Shown here: in pieces, positions 5,101 to 9,061 of the stretch | How the letters are laid out: every line of letters begins with the position of its first letter | Position numbering within the stretch: position 1 is the stretch's first letter | Origin: DATKWS01 sp035529435 | GTDB lineage: Bacteria; Krumholzibacteriota; Krumholzibacteriia; Krumholzibacteriales; Krumholzibacteriaceae | Assembly (NCBI GenBank): GCA_035529435.1 | Contig: DATKWS010000180.1 | Span: 1 to 9,061 of the forward strand | Reading direction: 5' to 3' | Length of the DNA: 9,061 nt | The notes under the pieces: model-generated | The model's input: only the letters and a program-made list of their open reading frames with translations | Told to the model about the DNA's origin: nothing | The model's database searches: none | Made by a program: the position numbers and the translations under genes

Positions 5101-7928
5101 GAATACTTCTCGACGAAAGCGGTCCGATCATCGAGGACTGCCTCCTTACGGGAAACATTCCCGGGGTAAGCTCGCAGGGGAGTGGCATTCAAGCGCTCAA
5201 CTCGACGGCGGTAATACGAGGCTGCATCGTGAGCGATGATTCCTCGAGCTACGACGGAGGGGGTATCCTCTGCTACGGGTCGGGCACGGATATTTCGATC
5301 GAGAACTGTACGCTCTCGGGAAATGGAGCCGACCACTACGGAGGTGGCATTGCCGTCAAGATGGGCGCGCGAGCGGAGATAACCGGCTGCACCATCTCCG
5401 GAAATCTCGCCGACGAGTTCGGAGGAGGCCTCTATATAGAAACAAATTCCGAGGCCATACTGGAAAATTGCACAATCGAGGGAAACACGGCCCTCGCCGG
5501 AGGTGGTGTGGACGCATATGGGACATGCACGATCAGCGAAACGGCGATCCACGGCAACAACGCCGACGTCAACGGGGGCGGGATCTATTCGACAGACTCG
5601 CTCACGCTCGACCGCTGTACGATAGTCGAGAACAGCGCCACGGGCTACGCGTCGGGTGTCTTCTGCGCCGGCGGCATCACCGATATATCGCGTGTGATAG
5701 TGGCGTTCAATACGACCGATGGGAGCGCGTGCGGCATCTACACGAACGATGATACATTGTACATTGCCTGCAGCGACGTGTACGGGAACGACAACAACAA
5801 TTACGGGGGAGGGATCTCGGATCAGACGGGAACAAACAACAATATATCCCAGGATCCCCTCTTCTGCGATCAGGGCTCGCACGATTATTACATATTCGAC
5901 GACTCGCCCTGCGCGCCGGACCACAGCCCCTGCGGAGAGCTGATCGGCGTCTACGGGGTGAACTGTTACGGCGCGCCCGATCTCGCCGTTACCGGAGTCG
6001 ATTTCAGCGCCATAAAGGCGCCCGCCGGATCGGGAATAACAGCGGAGATAACGATCAAGAACCTCGGCGCGAGCACGGCCGATTCCTTCTACGTGGAATT
6101 CTACAATAACCGATCCGTGCCGCCGGGCGCCGGATCGCACGGGAACCAGCGCCTGCGGGCCGACAGCCTCGCCGTCGGCGATTCGCTGATTTGGATCACC
6201 GATCCGGTGATTAGTTCGACGATCGCCGAGTGGTCGAGCTACATCCAGCTCGATTCGGACAACTACGTCATCGAGAAGGACGAGGACAACAATATCGACG
6301 GTCCCCACGATCTCACCTGGTACGCGCCGATGGAGGGCGGCTGGCCGGTCGCGGCGGGCGGCGATTTCCACTCCTCCCCCGCCCTCGCCGATATCGACGA
6401 CGACCCGCGCACGCTCGAAGTGATCATCGGGTGCGACGACGGGAAGCTCTACGCATGGACCGCCGATGGGGACACGGCGGCGGGATACTGGCCGGTCGAT
6501 CTCGGCGCCCCGATCCTTTCATCGCCGGCCGTTGGGAACATCACCGGCGATTACCGTATGGAGATCGTCGTCGGATGCGACGACGGGAATGTGTATGCGC
6601 TCGATCACACCGGCGATGAGCTGTGGCACTACACGATCGGCGAGCCGGTCACATCGACCCCCGCCCTCGCCGATTTCGACGGTGACGGCCTGCTCGATGT
6701 CATCGTGAGCGGCATCGTCATCGGCGGAGCGCCGTACCTCTACGCAATCAAAGGTACGGGGAACAACATGCCCGGCGCCTGGCCGGTGAAGCTCGAAGGC
6801 ACGGACATCACATCGGCCGCCGTGGGTGATGCCGACGACGACGGCTCGTTCGAGATCGCCGTCGCGACATCGGGAATCACGAAACCGGCGTACCATTCGA
6901 ATGTATATCTCTTCGATGACGCCGGCGCCGCCTACAGCGCAAGCTGGCCGGTGGCGATCGACACGGCGGTCGTCGCCTCACCGGTCATGGGCGATATCGC
7001 CGGTGCGGGAAGCGATCTCGAGATCATCGTCGGGGCCTTAAGCGGCGAGGTCTTTGCCATCGCCCTCGACGGCACCATCTGGCCGAACGTGCCGCGGGTG
7101 CCGGGGAGCATCGAGCGCTCGCCGGCCCTCGTCTACGAAAAGAAATCGCAGTACCAGTTTATCGCCGTCGCCTCGCGGTACTGGCAGACGACGATGCCAC
7201 CATTCGGAAACTGGCACGGCGCGGTGACGCAGATCAACAACACGGGGGGCATCGTCTCCGGCTGGCCGAACACGACCGGCATGTGGAGCACCGACTATGG
7301 CGCCGTCCCCTCCCCCATCAACATCTGCCAGAGCATCATCGCGGGGAGCTCGTACCTGCGCCTCTATAACTGGAATTACGCGTCGGGCTCGCCGATGCCG
7401 GCATTCCCTCGCGATGTGAACCGGCGGGCCCTCGCATCGCCCGCCGCGGGGGACATCGACGGCGATGGATGGCTCGAGGTCGTCCACGCGGGGAGCCCCG
7501 ATTCGGTCTACTGTTTCGAGTTCTGCTCCGCCTCCTACCCGGCCGGCGAGCTGCACTGGCCGATGTTCCGGAACGACCGAACACGCATGGGGTGCTTTTT
7601 CATCGAGGAGGTCTCGGGGATCGGGGACGAGCCGGAGGCCGGTATACCCGCCTTCACGCGCCTCCACTCGATATTCCCCAATCCGTTCAATCCGACGACA
7701 CGGATCACATTCGGCCTCCACCGCCGCGAACGGGTGCGAATCGCCGTGTACGATGTCGCGGGACGGCTCGTCGATGTCATCACGGACCGCGTGATGGAGA
7801 CGGGCGTTCACGAGGTCGTCTGGAACGGCCGGGCGGCGCGGGGCCGCGCCGCCACATCGGGGATATATTTCTGCCGCATGACGGCAGGCGACTACGAGCA
7901 AACACGCAAGATGGTGCTGCTCAGGTAA
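2148..7928 (+). CDS. Giant modular secreted subtilisin-like (S8, KP43-type) protease with two beta-helices, CARDB, beta-propeller and C-terminal sorting domain
   Basis: Product of 1,926 residues, a predicted extracellular endopeptidase. GGAGGT (2137-2142) lies 5 nt before the ATG. Residues 1-24 are a signal peptide with likely cleavage after GAAA. The S8 domain spans about 100-435: catalytic Asp113 (GIWDGG), His141 (HSTHVAGT, Ser replacing the usual Gly after the His), oxyanion Asn255 (AASNDRGD) and Ser371 (SGTSMASP), so the active site is complete. Residues 450-573 match the beta-barrel that follows the catalytic domain in KP43-type proteases (TICWSDPP, LVNDLDLRV, DNVEQVVI). Two right-handed beta-helices follow (580-882 and 888-1273), then a CARDB-like domain (about 1276-1385), a beta-propeller with FG-GAP-like blades (about 1399-1810, ending WPMFRNDRTRMG), and a FlgD-like/T9SS type A C-terminal domain (about 1838-1926, PNPFNPTT to KMVLLR). 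The last suggests export across, or attachment to, the outer membrane. There is no frameshift or internal stop. Substrate unknown. Confidence 0.95.
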   Translation: MRRVGSAAILFIFLSTLIITGAAAQQGDLAEKARALHMRQVAARERALRLAQRYNWPVGETLPNGQVYSIQSIQNGMPQYYATCNANAAASTRANLVHPYIGGANGFLIGIWDGGKVRTTHREFTGRATWMDIYGSSLSDHSTHVAGTLIATGVHLQAKGMAYQADLNAYNWDYDEAEMAAEAAGGLTLSNHSYSYIRGWYENIGIFNPGWYWYGDSTVSETEDYHFGFYDSLAMNIDTLANAAPDYLIVVAASNDRGDNVPVPGTEHYYYHYGDSTWKKSTKVRDPDGGLDGFDCLPNGKQVAKNTLAVGAVEDVLIYTGPADVVMTGFSSWGPTDDGRIKPDLVGNGWELYSCVATDDSSYFGGASGTSMASPNVCGSLALLQFYYQSEHAGTSMKASTLKALAIHTTREAGPNPGPDYMFGWGLLDTWAAYNQISDDLDDGKGLIEELTLNEGSPLEYYYWCDGTAPEMRVTICWSDPPGVPAAPGVDPPNIMLVNDLDLRVLRDDDTEYEPWRLDPAAPANAPTTGDNFRDNVEQVVIDTPAEGWYIVRIDHKSDLDGGAQDFSMIVSGAERVGIWHVYEDGSGDAPDITSAVASAAEGDLIYVYPGTYEEHDITIDKTLLVKGVTGRENTIVDAQSLGRCFYFNSSSGDAALDGFTLRNGLTSGSSRGAGLSCLSPDVTIRSCTVENCQADYAGGMHFSNASATVEDCIIKNCTANDYGGGMYLYFASPTFDHCIITGNGAVTNGGGVSCYESSPVFTNCTISHNDAGDHGGGIYIGYNSHPEIVNTVVSFSTDGEGIYGPASAIPSLTASCCDVYGNADGNYGGAISNKTGIDGNISEDPLYCDAAGGDYGLQGMSPCLPGGNPCGVYIGALGLACHTRSLWYVEADGSGDAPTIQAAVDSAIAGDTVLVAAGTYTGSGNRNIRTYGKPILIASESGRDVTIIDCSGAGDFIYGFHIWDNEDTTTVIRGLTITGATHGGILLDESGPIIEDCLLTGNIPGVSSQGSGIQALNSTAVIRGCIVSDDSSSYDGGGILCYGSGTDISIENCTLSGNGADHYGGGIAVKMGARAEITGCTISGNLADEFGGGLYIETNSEAILENCTIEGNTALAGGGVDAYGTCTISETAIHGNNADVNGGGIYSTDSLTLDRCTIVENSATGYASGVFCAGGITDISRVIVAFNTTDGSACGIYTNDDTLYIACSDVYGNDNNNYGGGISDQTGTNNNISQDPLFCDQGSHDYYIFDDSPCAPDHSPCGELIGVYGVNCYGAPDLAVTGVDFSAIKAPAGSGITAEITIKNLGASTADSFYVEFYNNRSVPPGAGSHGNQRLRADSLAVGDSLIWITDPVISSTIAEWSSYIQLDSDNYVIEKDEDNNIDGPHDLTWYAPMEGGWPVAAGGDFHSSPALADIDDDPRTLEVIIGCDDGKLYAWTADGDTAAGYWPVDLGAPILSSPAVGNITGDYRMEIVVGCDDGNVYALDHTGDELWHYTIGEPVTSTPALADFDGDGLLDVIVSGIVIGGAPYLYAIKGTGNNMPGAWPVKLEGTDITSAAVGDADDDGSFEIAVATSGITKPAYHSNVYLFDDAGAAYSASWPVAIDTAVVASPVMGDIAGAGSDLEIIVGALSGEVFAIALDGTIWPNVPRVPGSIERSPALVYEKKSQYQFIAVASRYWQTTMPPFGNWHGAVTQINNTGGIVSGWPNTTGMWSTDYGAVPSPINICQSIIAGSSYLRLYNWNYASGSPMPAFPRDVNRRALASPAAGDIDGDGWLEVVHAGSPDSVYCFEFCSASYPAGELHWPMFRNDRTRMGCFFIEEVSGIGDEPEAGIPAFTRLHSIFPNPFNPTTRITFGLHRRERVRIAVYDVAGRLVDVITDRVMETGVHEVVWNGRAARGRAATSGIYFCRMTAGDYEQTRKMVLLR
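3885..4793 (+). repeat. Beta-helix module, copy 1 (protein residues 580-882)
   Basis: The module opens with WHVYEDGSGDAPDITSAV and a 'GD-x-I-Y-V-Y-P-G-T-Y' strand, the usual N-terminal pattern of pectate-lyase-like or DUF1565-type right-handed parallel beta-helices. Rungs follow with a 25-26 residue period, each of form 'x-C-T/I-I-x-x-N/C...GGG-hydrophobic-Y'. Cysteines at 688, 713, 739 and 765 occupy equivalent rung positions. The copy ends in a 66-residue Cys-rich segment (817-882). Glycine triplets here are written mostly with GGC. The likely role is binding of polysaccharide or surface ligand, or a spacer; no lyase catalytic residues can be assigned. Confidence 0.85.
4809..5966 (+). repeat. 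Beta-helix module, copy 2 (protein residues 888-1273)
   Basis: The module repeats the layout of copy 1: opening WYVEADGSGDAPTIQAAV, strand 'GDTVLVAAGTYTG', rungs with the 'C-T-I-x-G-N' pattern, and a 66-residue closing segment (1208-1273). By hand count this segment matches 817-882 at 35 of 66 positions with no gap. Rung cysteines at 998, 1026, 1054, 1081 and 1108 are 27-28 residues apart, then 1127 and 1157 follow less regularly. Copy 2 is longer (386 against 303 residues), so it gained rungs or copy 1 lost them. One 21-bp stretch (3900-3920 and 4824-4844) is identical between copies, encoding the DGSGDAP motif. Glycine triplets here use GGA, GGG and GGT much more than in copy 1. Confidence 0.85.
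6342..7577 (+). repeat. Beta-propeller blade repeats (protein residues about 1399-1810)
   Basis: A repeat of about 50 residues, 'S-x-P-A-h-x-D-h-D-x-D...hEhhhG...G-x-hYAh', begins near residues 1409, 1458, 1503, 1555, 1609 and 1763. Two degenerate copies lie near 1658 and 1720, which suggests a 7- or 8-bladed propeller. Asp-rich loops of FG-GAP/VCBS type, potential calcium sites, are clear at 1509-1517 (DFDGDGLLD), 1561-1569 (DADDDGSFE) and 1769-1777 (DIDGDGWLE). In two other repeats (NITGDYRME and DIAGAGSDLE) the loop has lost acidic residues. The block ends with WPMFRNDRTRMG, a common closing motif of such propellers. The likely role is ligand or surface binding. Confidence 0.8.
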
Positions 7929-7950
7929 ACACGAGACGAACATTCCCCCA

Positions 7951-7966
7951 TCGTGCATCTGCACGA
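7951..7966 (+). terminator. Small perfect hairpin after the protease stop
   Basis: TCGTGC and GCACGA pair perfectly around an ATCT tetraloop, 22 nt after the protease stop codon. It is followed by AAAAATAATT rather than a T-tract. On the minus strand it would have a T-rich tail, but no minus-strand gene ends here. It probably works with the larger stem just downstream. Confidence 0.4.
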
Positions 7967-7975
7967 AAAATAATT

Positions 7976-8004
7976 CCGGGGTGCCCCACCGTCGGGTACC
8001 CCGG
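7976..8004 (+). terminator. Strong terminator-like hairpin
   Basis: CCGGGGTGCCC (7976-7986) pairs with GGGTACCCCGG (7994-8004) over 11 base pairs, with one G-U pair and a 7-nt loop. It lies 47 nt after the protease stop. The following TCTGTT is only weakly T-rich, so it may be a non-canonical intrinsic terminator or a stem protecting the 3' end of the message. It supports separate transcription of the two flanking genes. Confidence 0.55.
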
Positions 8005-8236
8005 TCTGTTCCCGGACTCATGAATCCCGGTGCTCAGCTACTGTTGAACTCATTCCACTTATGTATTAAGCTCGTTCCGGTAAAACGTAGCCGTAACGAT
8101 ACGTATGTATGGATTCCAGCGGGGGACCGAGCCGTGGGTGCGCAGCGGCGCTCAAGCCGCCCCGCGCGTGTTCAGCCTCGCCCCAGGCCCGCCGGAAATG
8201 ATCAACACCGGCCAAGCGTTTATCAGGAGGTCTCAC

Positions 8237-9061
8237 ATGAAACGAGCCATCATTCTCGCCGTCATGGCCGGAGCCGCCGCGGCGGCCGGCCCCATCGCAC
8301 AAGACACGATGACAGCCGAGACCCGCGCCGATGAGCGCCTCGCCGCGCGGATCGAGCGGATCGAGAACGGCCTCACCCCCTCGTTACGAATCAAGGGCGG
8401 CCCTGCATGGAACCTCCGCGATCTCATGGAGCAGCTCAACGTGCCGGGGCTCGCCGTCGCGGTATTCAACAACTACGAGATCGAATGGATCAGGGCGTAC
8501 GGCGTTACGGACGCCGCATCCAGGGAACCGGTGACCGATGAGACCCTCTTCCAGGCCGCGTCGATCAGCAAACCGGTCGCCGCCATGGTGGCCCTGCATT
8601 TCGTCGAGAAGGGCCTTCTCGATCTCGACGGCGACGTCAATGAGAAACTCCGCTCCTGGAAGGTGCCGGAGAACGAATTCACCTTCGATGAGAAGGTTAC
8701 CATCCGACGCATTCTCTCGCATACCGCCGGGCTCACCGTATCGGGATTCCGCGGCTATGCCGAGGGAGAGCCGGTACCGAACATACTCCAGGTTCTGGAT
8801 GGAACGGAACCGTCCAATAACGATCCCATCCGCGTCGATGTCGTGCCAGGATCGACGTACCGGTATTCCGGCGGCGGGTACACCGTGCTCCAGCTCCTCC
8901 TGGAGGATGTGACGGGCAGGCCGCTCCACGAGCTGACGCACGAGCTGGTGTTCGAGCCGCTCGGCATGAATCACTCCTCGTTCCAAAAACCGCTCCCGGA
9001 GGCGCTGCTCGCGAAAACATCCTCGGGCCATCTCCGTGACGGCTCGCCGATGCGGGGGCAC
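8237..9061 (+). CDS. Exported serine hydrolase, class C beta-lactamase / peptidase S12 family (3' truncated by the window)
   Basis: The frame is open for 275 codons to the window edge. AGGAGG (8225-8230) lies 6 nt before the ATG. An in-frame ATG at 8198 exists but lacks a good ribosome binding site and would bury the signal peptide. Residues 1-21 (MKRAIILAVMAGAAAAAGPIA) form a signal peptide. The beta-lactamase-like domain starts near residue 58. The nucleophile motif is S109-I-S-K112, the second motif is Y210-S-G, and the family-typical L-S-H162-T-A-G is present, as are 'VPGLAVAV' and 'FEPLGM'. The third (KTG/HxG-like) motif would lie beyond the window. Relatives include D-Ala-D-Ala carboxypeptidases, esterases and D-amino-acid peptidases acting on periplasmic or extracellular substrates, so antibiotic hydrolysis should not be assumed. 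The 308-bp gap and terminator-like stems upstream make co-transcription with the protease unlikely. Confidence 0.9.
   Translation, partial: MKRAIILAVMAGAAAAAGPIAQDTMTAETRADERLAARIERIENGLTPSLRIKGGPAWNLRDLMEQLNVPGLAVAVFNNYEIEWIRAYGVTDAASREPVTDETLFQAASISKPVAAMVALHFVEKGLLDLDGDVNEKLRSWKVPENEFTFDEKVTIRRILSHTAGLTVSGFRGYAEGEPVPNILQVLDGTEPSNNDPIRVDVVPGSTYRYSGGGYTVLQLLLEDVTGRPLHELTHELVFEPLGMNHSSFQKPLPEALLAKTSSGHLRDGSPMRGH

Larger units (their letters stand above)
7929..8236. other. Intergenic region between the protease and serine hydrolase genes
   Basis: This 308-bp gap begins with two hairpins (7951-7966 and 7976-8004) that probably end protease transcription. After them I see a small stem (GCGGC-GCTCAA-GCCGC, 8145-8160) and an 8-bp palindrome ATACGTAT (8099-8106). 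A TTGAAC at 8044-8049 resembles a -35 box, but no good -10 follows at normal distance. The promoter of the serine hydrolase gene presumably lies here but I cannot place it. No coding frame in the gap is convincing. Confidence 0.5.

Noticed and set aside
4200..5640. Regular GGC/GGA-rich repeats that could be read as a DNA repeat array or CRISPR
   Set aside because: The periodicity (about 75-84 bp) follows beta-helix rungs in frame, unit sequences differ, and there are no identical direct repeats with unique spacers.
4095..6371. 758-codon open frame on the minus strand inside the protease gene
   Set aside because: It lies wholly antisense to a well-recognised protein. The Arg/Val/Asp/Ala-rich translation without domains is typical of the shadow frame opposite G+C-rich codons. 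No ribosome binding site or promoter supports it.
7038..8021. 327-codon minus-strand frame opposite the propeller and C-terminal domain
   Set aside because: Overlaps the recognised protease modules and the downstream hairpins. Its start and composition have no independent support.
8044..8072. Possible promoter TTGAAC ... TAAGCT before the serine hydrolase
   Set aside because: The -10 at 17-bp spacing matches only 3 of 6 and no better box lies at 16 or 18 bp, so it is not reported as a feature.
7981..8334. 117-codon plus-strand frame across the second intergenic gap
   Set aside because: It begins within the terminator-like hairpin, has an Arg/Pro-rich composition and runs out of frame into the serine hydrolase signal peptide.
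8384..9061. 225-codon minus-strand frame at the right edge
   Set aside because: The plus strand carries the real serine hydrolase with S-x-x-K, Y-S-G and H-T-A-G motifs; this is its shadow.

Overview
The window most likely comes from an uncultured, Gram-negative-type bacterium with large modular secreted proteins. The evidence is one 1,926-residue exported protein that starts with a subtilisin-like protease and ends in a 'PNPFNPTT...' C-terminal domain of the FlgD-like / T9SS type A sorting class. Its two beta-helix modules each close with a Cys-rich segment ('DVYGN...NIS.DPL.CD...SPC...CG..IG..G..C') that I associate with FCB-group and neighbouring candidate phyla (Eisenbacteria/Krumholzibacteria/Fermentibacteria-like genomes). 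That placement is inference; no rRNA or taxonomic marker is present.

Layout. Positions 1-141 hold the last 46 codons of an unrecognised gene. It overlaps by 8 bp the start of a second gene (134-1237, +) for a two-helix membrane protein with coiled coils and an unrecognised soluble C-terminal domain. A small exported protein of unknown function is encoded convergently (1294-1845, -). These genes are clearly poorer in G+C than the rest. A 302-bp gap (1846-2147) separates them from the giant protease gene (2148-7928, +). The gap holds candidate divergent promoters, an inverted repeat and a 10-codon mini-ORF that ends inside the protease ribosome binding site. A 308-bp gap (7929-8236) holds two hairpins, the second a strong terminator-like stem. 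The last gene (8237 to the window end, +) is the 5' part of an exported serine hydrolase of the class C beta-lactamase / peptidase S12 type.

How the genes fit together. The protease and the serine hydrolase are both predicted to leave the cytoplasm, but terminator-like hairpins between them argue for separate transcripts. The protease is a chain of modules: signal peptide, S8 catalytic domain, KP43-like beta-barrel, two tandem right-handed beta-helices, a CARDB domain, a beta-propeller and a C-terminal sorting/anchoring domain. This suggests a long surface or secreted adhesin-protease that binds polysaccharide or protein substrate away from its catalytic head. The two left-hand genes look like part of an unrelated locus cut by the window edge.

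I found no tRNA, rRNA, CRISPR array, transposase or recognised defence system. The points most worth a second look are the architecture and internal duplication of the protease, the different codon use of its two beta-helices, the coupled mini-ORF in its leader, and the unassigned membrane protein at the left edge.
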